Below, piece after piece: positions 36,219 to 45,099 of a stretch of 64,000 nt of DNA (the first letter of the stretch is position 1; each line of letters starts with the position of its first letter). The stretch is taken from assembly GCA_017513245.1 (NCBI GenBank), contig JAFXGK010000016.1, forward strand, positions 1 through 64,000, in the 5' to 3' direction. The stretch comes from Clostridia bacterium. Lineage in GTDB: Bacteria; Bacillota; Clostridia; Oscillospirales; Acutalibacteraceae. The position numbers were made by a program, and so were the translations under genes. The notes below the pieces were generated by a model. The model ran no database searches, was not told where the DNA came from, and saw only the letters and a list, made by a program, of their open reading frames with translations.

Positions 36219-36923
36219 CTAACAAAAGAATTTATCACAGTTACACATTTCTTTTACGCCGCGCATAAGCAGTTCGGCTAAGTCGAATTTTTCGTTTTCG
36301 TTCATCTCGCGGTAGGCACTGCCTGCCGATTCGCCAGCATCATCCGACACGCGGCGAACCGAGAAAAACGGAACCTTCGCCATATGGCAAACAGAGGCAA
36401 TTGCCGCAGTTTCCATATCGCAGGCAGCGGCAGAGTACTTATTTGTAAGTTCGGCCTTTAGGACACTGTCGCTTACGAAGCAATCGCCCGTTACGAGCGT
36501 GCCGCTTTTAATGGAAAGCAGATTTTTAAAGTATTCAAGCAGGGTTTTATCGGCCTCGTATATGTAGTCCTGACCCGGCTTTACACCCTTTTCGAAGCCC
36601 AATGGGGTTAAATCGAAATCGTGTTCTAAAAAGCGGTCACCTGCGACGAGTTCGCCGCGAGAGACGCCCGAAATACCGCCGGAGAGGCCTGCGTTTAATA
36701 TCATTTCGCAGCCGCCGTCTATAAGGTGCATGGTTGCTGCGGCAGCGTTTACCTTGCCGATACCGCAGTAGACCGAGTAAAGTTCTATATCGCCCTTTTC
36801 GCCCGAAAAGCGAAACTTATGGCCTGCACGGCCAAAATACGGAGCGATTTCGCCTCCGAAGTTTGAAAAAGGTGCATATTCCATATCGTCGGCAATTACT
36901 ATGCCGATTTTAAGTATTTTCAT
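36219..36923 (-). CDS. 5'-methylthioadenosine/S-adenosylhomocysteine nucleosidase-like
   Basis: A 234-residue nucleoside phosphorylase-fold protein matching MTA/SAH nucleosidase, which hydrolyses MTA and SAH in methionine salvage. IGKVNAAAATMHLID, GLSGGI, and AACDMETAAIASVCH (about 166-180, with the ribose-contacting Met-Glu) are visible. The C-terminus CNCDKFFC adds cysteines not usual for the family. The length agrees with the family. It lies 24 bases after the zinc-ribbon gene and 11 bases before the spoVB-like start, in the recJ-relA operon. Gene name mtnN would suit but is not certain. Confidence 0.88.
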   Translation of the reverse strand: MKILKIGIVIADDMEYAPFSNFGGEIAPYFGRAGHKFRFSGEKGDIELYSVYCGIGKVNAAAATMHLIDGGCEMILNAGLSGGISGVSRGELVAGDRFLEHDFDLTPLGFEKGVKPGQDYIYEADKTLLEYFKNLLSIKSGTLVTGDCFVSDSVLKAELTNKYSAAACDMETAAIASVCHMAKVPFFSVRRVSDDAGESAGSAYREMNENEKFDLAELLMRGVKEMCNCDKFFC

Positions 36924-36947
36924 TTTAGCCTGTCCTCTCTTGTGCTC

Positions 36948-37304
36948 TTAGAGCTCGGCACCGCAGTTGCTGCAGTAGTGAGCCTTTTGGCTGTTTGCAG
37001 TATTACAAACCGAGCAAAAGTTTTTTCCGCTTGCCATATCGAGTTTATCCTTTGCCTCGGCATAGGCCTCCTCGCGGGAGCGAATATCTTCAATCAGCGA
37101 CCAGGCCTTTTCGGGGATTTCTTCGCCCTCCTCGACCGCTGTGATAACAGCACGGCCGAAGGCCTCGTAACGCTTGGAGAGCGCTTTTTTCATGGAGGAA
37201 AGCTCCATTTTCTGCTTTTGAACGGTTACCACCTTTTCGGTAGTGTCGTAGGCGGAGTCAAGCACGTCACGCGCTTTAGTTATAACGTCTTCAAAAAAAT
37301 CCAT
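36948..37304 (-). CDS. Helical protein with C-terminal zinc ribbon
   Basis: A 118-residue protein. Residues about 1-90 form a long helix/coiled coil (FFEDVITKARDVLDSAYDTT; LSSMKKALSKRYEAFGRAV), and the end FCSVCNTANSQKAHYCSNCGAEL is within a zinc ribbon with two CxxC pairs. Function unknown; it resembles small clostridial zinc-ribbon proteins of unproven role. ATG at 37304 is chosen because AAGGA lies eight bases upstream. It sits between a nucleoside kinase and the nucleosidase gene. Confidence 0.78.
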   Translation of the reverse strand: MDFFEDVITKARDVLDSAYDTTEKVVTVQKQKMELSSMKKALSKRYEAFGRAVITAVEEGEEIPEKAWSLIEDIRSREEAYAEAKDKLDMASGKNFCSVCNTANSQKAHYCSNCGAEL

Positions 37305-37316
37305 AGCTACCATCCT

Positions 37317-38258
37317 TTACTTATCGGTTTTAGCGGGGTGCAGAAATTCGCGAAGCAACGAGTTTTCGGGGACGAAGGATTCGTCCAAATCGCAAAACTC
37401 GGCAAGACCGCGAGCTGTTTTTACTACGTAGGCGTAATCCTCACTTTCGGGGTCGATTCTGGAAAGCAAATCGAGCACGCGGAAGCGGAAAACGCAGGGT
37501 TCGTAATCGTGGAGCGTTGTAATTATGCGGTCGGCGGTGGGTTTAAAGCCGTAGAGGTATTTTTCTTCGCCCTTTACCACGCTTTCCCACATATCGAAGG
37601 TCTTTTGCGGAGAAGCGCCGCGATAGATATCATCGCGCGACATACGGCGCATAAGACGCATTTGGCGGCTGGTAAGCACCGTGTTTCCTTCATCATCAAA
37701 TATCGACTGTGACACCGAAATATAAACCTTATAAATACTTTCGGAAGGCAGCATTTCGGAAAGCAGAGGGTTAAGTGCGTGAAGACCCTCAACTATAAGC
37801 ACGCCGCCGCCCGAAATATCGATTAGATGACCGTTATCCTTGCGGCGACCGGTTTCAAAATCGAATAGCGGCATTACACACTTGCCCGTTTCGATTATTT
37901 CGGAAAAGCAACGGTTAATTTCGGGGATATCGAGGGAATACACCGTCTCGTAATCGGGTTTTCCGTTTTCATCAACGGGGCCCTTTCCCCTATCGAGATA
38001 AAAATCGTCAAGCGACACTACGCTGGGATTGACCGAAAGCCCCGCTAAATGCTGCTCAAGTAAATGGGCAGTAGTGGTCTTACCGGAGCCCGAGGGACCG
38101 GCTATCATTACAATCTGCTGTGTGCCGTTTTTGATGGTTTCGGCAAGGGAGCGAATCTCATCGCGATATCGCTGCTCGCAGGTGGCTATATAAGCCTCTC
38201 GGTTGCCGTTTACGTTTTTGTTTATCTCATTTACGGTAGGTTTCATAAAAGCTGTCAA
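37317..38258 (-). CDS. Uridine-kinase-like nucleoside kinase
   Basis: A 313-residue P-loop kinase of the uridine/phosphoribulokinase group. Walker A is AGPSGSGKTTT (53-63), followed by SLDDFYLDRG (substrate/Mg site) and a lid region QMRLMRRMSRDDIYRG. It lacks the N-terminal TGS domain of longer clostridial nucleoside kinases. Nucleoside specificity is not deducible. The start at TTG 38258 has AAAGG six bases ahead and overlaps hemZ by 32 bases; ATG 38246 is possible but its nearest ribosome site is 18 bases away. Confidence 0.85.
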   Translation of the reverse strand: MTAFMKPTVNEINKNVNGNREAYIATCEQRYRDEIRSLAETIKNGTQQIVMIAGPSGSGKTTTAHLLEQHLAGLSVNPSVVSLDDFYLDRGKGPVDENGKPDYETVYSLDIPEINRCFSEIIETGKCVMPLFDFETGRRKDNGHLIDISGGGVLIVEGLHALNPLLSEMLPSESIYKVYISVSQSIFDDEGNTVLTSRQMRLMRRMSRDDIYRGASPQKTFDMWESVVKGEEKYLYGFKPTADRIITTLHDYEPCVFRFRVLDLLSRIDPESEDYAYVVKTARGLAEFCDLDESFVPENSLLREFLHPAKTDK

Positions 38259-39699
38259 TTCTCGCCTTTCTTTCCATAAGTTCGCCGAAGCGATTTATAT
38301 ATTCATATGGATATTTATAGTTAAAAATTCGTTCTATAAAGTTTCCGCAGGGCTCCTTAAGCTTGGTAACCGCCGAAGCGCCGCACGCCAATATTGTATG
38401 CGTTTCATCCATAATATAAACATTATAAAGGCATTCCTTACCCGGAAGCGAATATCCGACATTTTCGAGGTTTCCTACCGTTTTACTCTGGCGGTACATA
38501 TAGTACGGGGCTATGCCTGCCGCGCTTATGCGGCTGCGTGCCGCAGACACCATATTTTTAGCCATATCGCCTACTGTCTTTTCGGGAAGTTCGCCCTCGG
38601 TTGACAGTGTTGCCGCGCGCTTAAGTGCGAGCGAGTGCACCGTTATGCTCTCGGGCGAGAGCGCAAGCACGCGGTCAAGCGTTGCGCTGAAGGAGTCCTC
38701 TGTGTCGGTCGGAAGACCTGCGATAAGGTCCATATTTATATTGTCAAAGCCGCATTCGCGGGCAAGATAAAAGGCTTTTTCGGTTTCTTCCGCGGTGTGG
38801 CGGCGGCCGATAGCCGAAAGCACGCTGTCGTTCATGGTTTGGGGATTGATGCTGATACGGTCTACCCCGTTTTTCTTAATAACCTCAAGCTTTTCGCGGG
38901 TTATGGTGTCGGGACGGCCTGCCTCGACCGTGAATTCACGCAGATTCGATAAATCAAAATTCTCGCGAACAACCGACAGCACTGTATCCATCTGCTCGGC
39001 AGTGAGTGTGGTGGGGGTGCCGCCGCCCATATAGATGGTTTCGAGGCGAAGATGGTTGCGCGCCGCATATCCGGCCGTTATTTTAAGCTCCTCACACAGA
39101 AGTTTAACGTACTCGGGGATGAGCTTTTTTGCGTGCTCGACCGAGTGCGATACGAAGGAGCAGTAAGAACACCTTGTAGGACAAAACGGAATCGAAATAT
39201 AAAGGCTAAAAGATTCGGGCGCCGAGAGTGAAACGATTTTTTCTTCCGATGCGTTAGTTTCTCTGCAAAGGGAGATTTTTTCGTCGCTTACGAGCAGTTT
39301 TTCCTTAAAATACTGTTCGGCGTCTTCCCCGCCGTTTGCTGACGCCAGACGGGAATAAAGCTTAGCGGGACGGACACCCGTTAAGATTCCCCAAGGCGGT
39401 GTATAGCCGGTAATATCACAGAAGCAGTGGTAAAGGCAGGTAGCGATTTCACGCTCGCAGTCGGCGGTGTAGTCGGGAGAATTGTTTTCAATTTCAGTTT
39501 CGTATTCTCGCGTCTTGCCGAAAAGCGAAAGCGCTGCATAAAGGCGGGTCTTTTCCTCGCCCCTTTCGCATACGGTGTTGGCATATGCGTTTCCCTCTGC
39601 CAAAGTATCGATTATTTCAATTTTTTCGAAGGGCAGAAAAATTCGGCAGAGTTTTTCGAGCTCGTAACGAAAATCGTGGTTTACTGTGGTTAAAATCAT
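38227..39699 (-). CDS. hemZ: Coproporphyrinogen dehydrogenase HemZ (radical SAM)
   Basis: A 490-residue radical SAM protein of the HemN/HemZ/HemW group. The cluster motif is C173-xxx-C177-xx-C180 in PFCPTRCSYCSF, with an N-terminal region of about 165 residues typical of HemZ and absent from HemN/HemW. In Bacillus HemZ helps anaerobic coproporphyrinogen oxidation; in Clostridia that make no haem the substrate is uncertain. It follows the MBL hydrolase gene by three bases and overlaps the nucleoside kinase gene. Confidence 0.9.
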   Translation of the reverse strand: MILTTVNHDFRYELEKLCRIFLPFEKIEIIDTLAEGNAYANTVCERGEEKTRLYAALSLFGKTREYETEIENNSPDYTADCEREIATCLYHCFCDITGYTPPWGILTGVRPAKLYSRLASANGGEDAEQYFKEKLLVSDEKISLCRETNASEEKIVSLSAPESFSLYISIPFCPTRCSYCSFVSHSVEHAKKLIPEYVKLLCEELKITAGYAARNHLRLETIYMGGGTPTTLTAEQMDTVLSVVRENFDLSNLREFTVEAGRPDTITREKLEVIKKNGVDRISINPQTMNDSVLSAIGRRHTAEETEKAFYLARECGFDNINMDLIAGLPTDTEDSFSATLDRVLALSPESITVHSLALKRAATLSTEGELPEKTVGDMAKNMVSAARSRISAAGIAPYYMYRQSKTVGNLENVGYSLPGKECLYNVYIMDETHTILACGASAVTKLKEPCGNFIERIFNYKYPYEYINRFGELMERKARIDSFYETYRK

Positions 39700-39701
39700 A
39701 C

Positions 39702-40319
39702 TTAAAATTCCCTAAAATAGTAAGGATTATTTTGCTTTTCAAAGCCGATTGTGGTAGCCTCGCCGTGGCCCGGGTAGACCACGCAGTCATCAGGCAGGCA
39801 AAAAAGACGCGCCAACGACTGCTGCATTGCGGTCATACTTCCCGTGGGGAAATCGGTTCGGCCGATGCTAAGGCAGAAAAGAGTATCGCCGCTGATTAAA
39901 ATATTATCGATCAGCAGGCATATTGAGCCCTCGGTGTGACCGGGGGTGAAAATTACGGTAACGGGCAGGTCGCCAAACGTTGTCTGTCCTGCAGTTAAAA
40001 GGATATCGGGCGATACGGCTTTATGACGAATGCCAAAATAATCGCCAAGGCTGTCGGCGGTACTTTGCAGTCCGCAGGCATCGGCCTCCGAGACCGCGAC
40101 GGGAATGGAATATTCTTCCTTTAGCTCTGCTATCGCCGCCACGTGGTCACAGTGGCGGTGGGTTGCTATTATAAAAATCTCCTTACCCTTTGCGCCCTCG
40201 ATAAAGGATTTTAGCATTGGCGTATGGGCAGACGGGTCGATAATAAGCGCCGTGTTTTCGCTTTCTATCATATAGCAGTTAGCACCCATCACACCCTGCG
40301 CTTGTACGCTGATTTTCAT
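39702..40319 (-). CDS. Metallo-beta-lactamase-fold hydrolase (glyoxalase II-like)
   Basis: A 205-residue MBL-fold protein. Metal motif THRHCDH (about 54-60), then a histidine in FTPGHTEGS, an aspartate in ISGDTLFCLSIGRTDFP and a final YPGHGEATTIG give the dinuclear zinc set. Such short proteins hydrolyse thioesters such as S-lactoylglutathione or related compounds, but substrate assignment is weak. It lies one base after dtd and two before hemZ in the recJ-relA operon. Confidence 0.9.
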   Translation of the reverse strand: MKISVQAQGVMGANCYMIESENTALIIDPSAHTPMLKSFIEGAKGKEIFIIATHRHCDHVAAIAELKEEYSIPVAVSEADACGLQSTADSLGDYFGIRHKAVSPDILLTAGQTTFGDLPVTVIFTPGHTEGSICLLIDNILISGDTLFCLSIGRTDFPTGSMTAMQQSLARLFCLPDDCVVYPGHGEATTIGFEKQNNPYYFREF

Positions 40320-40320
40320 A

Positions 40321-40776
40321 TTATTTTCTCCAAGTATCGGTATTAAGGGTTATGGTTACGGGACCGTCGCAGGACATATTTATCTGCATATCGGCACCGA
40401 AAACGCCGGTTTCAACACCGCCGACACCGTTTGCTTTAAGCTGTTCGCAATAAAGCTTATAAAGACGGTCGGCCTCGTCGGGGCGCATAGCACCGATAAA
40501 GGAGGGTCGGTTACCCTTTTTGGTGTCGGCACAGAGGGTAAAATTAGATACAACGAGCGCCTTACCACCTATATCGGTGAGTGACAGATTCATTTTATCC
40601 TCGCTGTCGCAGAAGATGCGAAGCGCTGCCGTTTTACGGGCGAGCAGTTCGGCGGTAGCATCGGTGTCCTCGCTCGTTACGCCGAGGAGTACCAAATAGC
40701 CCTGCTCGATACTGCCGCTTTTTACGCCGTCGGCTATTACCTCGGCACGGCTTACGCGCTGAATTATTGCTATCAT
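40321..40776 (-). CDS. dtd: D-aminoacyl-tRNA deacylase
   Basis: A 151-residue DTD, which hydrolyses D-amino acids and mischarged glycine from tRNA. MIAIIQRVSRAEV at the start, SNFTLCADTKKGNRPSF (about 81-97) and the Gly-Pro motif DGPVTITLNT at the C-terminus are visible. In known structures these two regions form the cross-subunit chiral filter. It overlaps the relA gene by one base. relA-dtd is a common Firmicutes pairing. Confidence 0.97.
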   Translation of the reverse strand: MIAIIQRVSRAEVIADGVKSGSIEQGYLVLLGVTSEDTDATAELLARKTAALRIFCDSEDKMNLSLTDIGGKALVVSNFTLCADTKKGNRPSFIGAMRPDEADRLYKLYCEQLKANGVGGVETGVFGADMQINMSCDGPVTITLNTDTWRK

Positions 40777-42962
40777 TACTGATTTATCCTTTCTACCGAG
40801 AAAACACCCGACAGTTTTTCGAGACGGGCGGTTATGCTGTGCAGGTGCTCGACGCTGGCGGTTTTAAGGGTTACTATAAAGACGCAGTTGCCGTTTTTGG
40901 TGCTGCGCGCGTTTACTGCGTGAACGGTTACCTTCATATTAAAGAGCGCTGCGGTAACGTCCATAAGCAGGCCGTCACGGTTAACGCCCGAGATCTGCAG
41001 AGTTGTAACCAAATCGTCTCCTGCTTCAACCGCCCAGTGAGCCTTAACCCAGCGATTGGGTTCCTCGCTTGCGGCAATATCACGCGGCACGTTGCAGCAG
41101 TCGCGCTTGTGCACCGACACGCCGTGGCCACGGGTTATGAAGCCGATAATTTCATCGCCCGGAAGCGGTGAGCAGCATTTTGAAATCTTAATAAGGCAGT
41201 TATCGATGCCCTCGATTTCAACGCCGCCCGTAGGCTTCTTGGAAACGGGCTTAACTATATCCTCAACGAGGACGGGCTTTTGCGCTTTGACAAGCTTTGA
41301 ATAGTCGTCCTTTATGCGCGGCATTATCTTCGACAGCAGGATTCCGCCGTAGCCGATTGCGGCATAGAGGTCCTCTACGCTGCCAAGATGCTGCTTGCGG
41401 GCAAGTTCTGAGAGGAATTCTTCCATTTCCTCGTCGGGAAGATTTATGCCGTTGCGAGAAAACTCGCGTTCGAGCTCGCTTTGGCCGGTTTCGATATTCT
41501 CGGCGCGGCGCTCCTTTTTAAACCAGCCGCGGATTTTGGCCTTGGCCTGGTTGGTGACGGCGATTTTAAGCCAGTCACGGCTCGGGGCATGGTTGGCCGC
41601 GTTGGTTGTTATAATCTCGATAATTTCGCCCGTTTTGATAACGTGGTTTAAGGGCACTATTCTGCCGTCAACCTTAGCGCCCACCATCTTAATGCCTACA
41701 GCCGAATGGATGGCGAAGGCAAAGTCGATTATGGTGGAACCTACGGGCAGATTTATAACGTCGCCCTTTGGGGTAACGGCAAAAACGTCCTCCTGCGCGA
41801 GGTCGGTTTTTATGGTTTGGATGATGTCGTTGGCGTTTTCATCCTCGTTTTGTGATTCGAGAATCTGTCTAACCCAGGATATACGTTCATCCATCTTGCT
41901 GGCGCCGCTAACGCCGTCCTTATATTTCCAGTGGGCTGCGATTCCGTATTCGGCGGTGTGGTGCATATCGAAGGTACGAATCTGAATTTCGAACGGAATA
42001 CCCTCACGGCCTATAACGGTGGTGTGCAGCGACTGATACATATTGGGCTTCGGGGTTGAAATATAGTCCTTAAAGCGGTTAGGAATGGGACGGAACATAT
42101 CGTGCATTATGCCGAGAATGTTATAGCAGTCGGCTATTGAATCTGTTATGATTCTAACGGCATAAATATCGTAAATTTCGTCAAAATCGCGGCCCTGTAC
42201 GTACATCTTACGGTAGATGCCGTGTATTGATTTTACACGGCTTTCGATTTGAATGTTGGTATCGGGCAGGATTTCGTGCAGGTGATTTTCAATTCGCTCG
42301 CGAATCTTTTTGAGGTTTTCCTCACGCTCGGACTTGCGGACCGAAAGCGACTGCTCGACCTCGTGATATGCGATAGGGTCAAGGTGGAGAATTGCAAGGT
42401 CTTCAAGTTCTTCCTTTACTGCACGGATACCGAGACGGTGTGCGATAGGAGCGTAAATTTCAAGCGTTTCGAGCGATTTTTCACGCTGCTTATCCTCACG
42501 CATAGCGTCAAGGGTGCGCATATTGTGAAGGCGGTCGGCCAGCTTTATGATAATAACTCGAATGTCCTCGTTCATTGCCATAAACATCTTACGAAGATTT
42601 TCGGCCTGGAACTCCTCTTTGGAGGTAAACTGAATCTTACCGAGTTTGGTTACGCCCTCAACCAGGTTGGCAACGCTGCTGCCGAACTCTTTTTCAACGT
42701 CCTCGTGGGTTATGTCGGTATCCTCAATAACGTCGTGAAGCAGGGCTGCGATTATAGATTCGCTGTCCATTCCCATTTTAAGCAAAATTTCGGCAACCGA
42801 CAGCGGATGAACATAATACTCCTCCTTAGAGAAGCGGAACTGACCCTTGTGGGCCTCGGTGCAGATTTCAAATGCGCGCTTGATTTTCGGCAGGTCGTAA
42901 CCTCCCTGCTCTTTTAGTTTTTCTTCAAGTTTCAGATAGTCTTTTAAATATTTTTCATCCAT
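40776..42962 (-). CDS. relA: Bifunctional (p)ppGpp synthetase/hydrolase
   Basis: A 728-residue RelA/SpoT homologue controlling the stringent response. The HD hydrolase domain (H76-D77 in ALLHDVIEDTD) is intact, followed by the synthetase (YQSLHTTVIGREGIPFEIQIR), a TGS domain (about 385-450), a zinc-finger region and a C-terminal ACT domain (LVTTLQISGVNRDGLLMDV). It therefore can both make and break ppGpp. It overlaps recJ and dtd by one base each. Confidence 0.97.
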   Translation of the reverse strand: MDEKYLKDYLKLEEKLKEQGGYDLPKIKRAFEICTEAHKGQFRFSKEEYYVHPLSVAEILLKMGMDSESIIAALLHDVIEDTDITHEDVEKEFGSSVANLVEGVTKLGKIQFTSKEEFQAENLRKMFMAMNEDIRVIIIKLADRLHNMRTLDAMREDKQREKSLETLEIYAPIAHRLGIRAVKEELEDLAILHLDPIAYHEVEQSLSVRKSEREENLKKIRERIENHLHEILPDTNIQIESRVKSIHGIYRKMYVQGRDFDEIYDIYAVRIITDSIADCYNILGIMHDMFRPIPNRFKDYISTPKPNMYQSLHTTVIGREGIPFEIQIRTFDMHHTAEYGIAAHWKYKDGVSGASKMDERISWVRQILESQNEDENANDIIQTIKTDLAQEDVFAVTPKGDVINLPVGSTIIDFAFAIHSAVGIKMVGAKVDGRIVPLNHVIKTGEIIEIITTNAANHAPSRDWLKIAVTNQAKAKIRGWFKKERRAENIETGQSELEREFSRNGINLPDEEMEEFLSELARKQHLGSVEDLYAAIGYGGILLSKIMPRIKDDYSKLVKAQKPVLVEDIVKPVSKKPTGGVEIEGIDNCLIKISKCCSPLPGDEIIGFITRGHGVSVHKRDCCNVPRDIAASEEPNRWVKAHWAVEAGDDLVTTLQISGVNRDGLLMDVTAALFNMKVTVHAVNARSTKNGNCVFIVTLKTASVEHLHSITARLEKLSGVFSVERINQ

Positions 42963-44971
42963 TAGTCGACGTCACCTTCTTTCAAACGGGTAAGAATTGA
43001 TGAATTTTCAAGGTCGGAACGAACGCCCTCGATTTTGCGAAGCATTATATCATCCCCTCTTTTTTCGGCGCTTAAAAGCCCGAGTTCACAGAGGATGTCG
43101 ACAGCGGCTAAGATTTTGCCGCGTGAGAGTCGTCCCGTAAGTTTATTCTCAACCAGCGCTTTGCTGACGGGAGCCGTGCAAGCGCGGTATATAAGACCGA
43201 TTTCCTCGCGTGTGGGGCGAATGGGAGAGGTATCTCGGCAGACACCGCGAATAAAATCGCTGTAGAGTGCCGCCGTTTCGATATCGACCTCGCTCTGTCC
43301 CGAAGGGCGGATATCGCGTACCGTAACGCTTAGGTTCTTTTCGCCTCTAAACTCCCCTGCCTCGAGTGTTACGGCTACGTCTACCGTATCGCCGACCTCA
43401 TAGGGGAAGTTTTCCTGCGTTTTACCAAACATAAGAGCCTGAATAAACGAGCCTTCGCGCGTAAAGAGCAGGCGCAGATGTTTGCCGTTTCCGATGGGGG
43501 TTATGCGCTCAATTTTAAGCGAATAGACACCGAACAGCGGATTTTGGTTGCCCTTGCCGAAGGGTTCGAGTGCGGCAAGCTCTTCAGCCAGCTCAAGCGA
43601 AAGTGCTTCGGGGCGAAGTTTGCAGTCGAGCGTTAGCTGCGGCGCGCACAGAGGCTGCCGTCTTGCGTATTTGTTTACGCTTTCACGGAGTTTTTCGATA
43701 TCCTCGGTCTTGAGTGTAAGGCCTGCGGCCAGCTCGTGACCGCCGAATTTTATGAGGAATTCGGAGGCGGTATTTATAGCGTCGAAGAGCGAAAAACCGT
43801 CAACGCTGCGGCCGGAGCCTACCGAAATTTCACCCTCCGTTGAGAGCATAATTACGGGTTTGCCGTAGCGTTCGACGAGGCGTGCGGCGGCAATGCCGAC
43901 TATACCCTTATGCCAGCCGTTACCTGCGCAGACGATAACACGGTCATGATGGTAGCCGTGCTCCTCAATTTTCTTTATTGCCTCTTTTTCTATCTGCTGC
44001 TCAATCTGCTGACGGGCGCTGTTTTCGGAATCTATCTCGGCCGCTATGGCAAGTGCTTCATCGGTATTATCACTGCACAGCAACTTTGCCGCGCGCATTG
44101 CGTCACCCATTCGGCCTGCGGCATTAATACGCGGGCCTAAATTAAATGCGAGATTGCCTGCACGAAGGGATTTACCCTCGAGTCCTGCAACCGAAATTAG
44201 CGCCGCCATACCGATACGGGCGGTATCATTGATATACATCAATCCCTCACGTACAAATATGCGGTTTTCGCCGCGGAGGGGCATAACGTCGGCCACCGTG
44301 CCAAGTGCGACAAGGTCACCGTAAAGAGGTAAAAGTTCCTCCGGTACGGCATTTTCCATAGCGCATACGAGTTTATACGCTACGCCCACACCCGAAAGGT
44401 CCTTGAATTCGCTTGTATCGTCTGCTCGGTGGGGGTCTACAACTGCAACCGCTTCGGGAAGAGCGCCTGCAGGAATATGATGGTCGGTTACCACAACGTC
44501 GATACCGAGGCTTTGCGCATAGGCTATTTCCTCGTTTGCGTTGATGCCGTTATCCACCGTGATTATAAGACCGACACCCATACCGTCAAGCTTGTTTACG
44601 GAATCCATATTCATTCCGTAGCCTTCGTCCTCGCGGTTAGGGATATAGCAAACAACGTTGGCGCCACGGGAAATTAAGTGGGTATAAAGCAGTACGGTTG
44701 CGGTTACACCGTCACAGTCGTAGTCGCCGTAGACGGCAATCAGTTTTCCCTCTTCAATTGCGGCGTTTACGCAATCAGCGGCCTTATGCATATCGGCGAG
44801 AGCAAAGGGGTCATCCAAATCGTCCTCGCAGGAAAGAAATGCATCAAGCGACAGCGCATCGGTGTATCCGCGCGCTACTGCGATAAGCGCCAAAATCGGC
44901 TCTACGTCACATTCTTCGGCCAAATTATTGACGAGTTCTTTAGAATATTTTGATAATATCCAGCGTTTCAT
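42962..44971 (-). CDS. recJ: Single-stranded-DNA-specific exonuclease RecJ
   Basis: A 669-residue DHH/DHHA1 phosphoesterase that degrades ssDNA 5' to 3' in recombination and mismatch repair. Motifs include AVYGDYDCDGVTATV, TVDNGINA, VTDHHIP, and AVVDPHR; DHHA1 and OB regions follow (SVGSGRSVDGFSLFDA; FGGHELAAGLTL). ATG at 44971 is chosen because GGAGGTGA lies seven bases before it. It is the first gene of an operon that continues through relA, dtd, MBL, hemZ, nucleoside kinase, zinc ribbon, nucleosidase and the spoVB-like gene. Confidence 0.96.
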   Translation of the reverse strand: MKRWILSKYSKELVNNLAEECDVEPILALIAVARGYTDALSLDAFLSCEDDLDDPFALADMHKAADCVNAAIEEGKLIAVYGDYDCDGVTATVLLYTHLISRGANVVCYIPNREDEGYGMNMDSVNKLDGMGVGLIITVDNGINANEEIAYAQSLGIDVVVTDHHIPAGALPEAVAVVDPHRADDTSEFKDLSGVGVAYKLVCAMENAVPEELLPLYGDLVALGTVADVMPLRGENRIFVREGLMYINDTARIGMAALISVAGLEGKSLRAGNLAFNLGPRINAAGRMGDAMRAAKLLCSDNTDEALAIAAEIDSENSARQQIEQQIEKEAIKKIEEHGYHHDRVIVCAGNGWHKGIVGIAAARLVERYGKPVIMLSTEGEISVGSGRSVDGFSLFDAINTASEFLIKFGGHELAAGLTLKTEDIEKLRESVNKYARRQPLCAPQLTLDCKLRPEALSLELAEELAALEPFGKGNQNPLFGVYSLKIERITPIGNGKHLRLLFTREGSFIQALMFGKTQENFPYEVGDTVDVAVTLEAGEFRGEKNLSVTVRDIRPSGQSEVDIETAALYSDFIRGVCRDTSPIRPTREEIGLIYRACTAPVSKALVENKLTGRLSRGKILAAVDILCELGLLSAEKRGDDIMLRKIEGVRSDLENSSILTRLKEGDVD

Positions 44972-45008
44972 TGCTCTCACCTCCAAAAGCATATATAAAT
45001 TCTATTTT

Positions 45009-45037
45009 ATTATACTATAATAAGGTGTTCTTTTCAA
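45009..45037 (-). promoter_or_regulatory. recJ-relA operon promoter
   Basis: Minus-strand TTGAAA (45037-45032) and perfect TATAAT (45014-45009) with 17-base spacing. Confidence 0.88.
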
Positions 45038-45053
45038 TATTTCTTTTATAAAA

Positions 45054-45094
45054 AAATCTCCCAAACAACCCCGAACAGGGCATTTGGGAGATTT
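45054..45094 (-). terminator. Terminator of the GH20 gene
   Basis: AAATCTCCCAAA and TTTGGGAGATTT pair over twelve bases around a 17-base loop that can form an inner CCC/GGG pairing; on the minus strand TTTTTATAAAAG follows. Confidence 0.87.
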
Positions 45095-45099
45095 TATAT

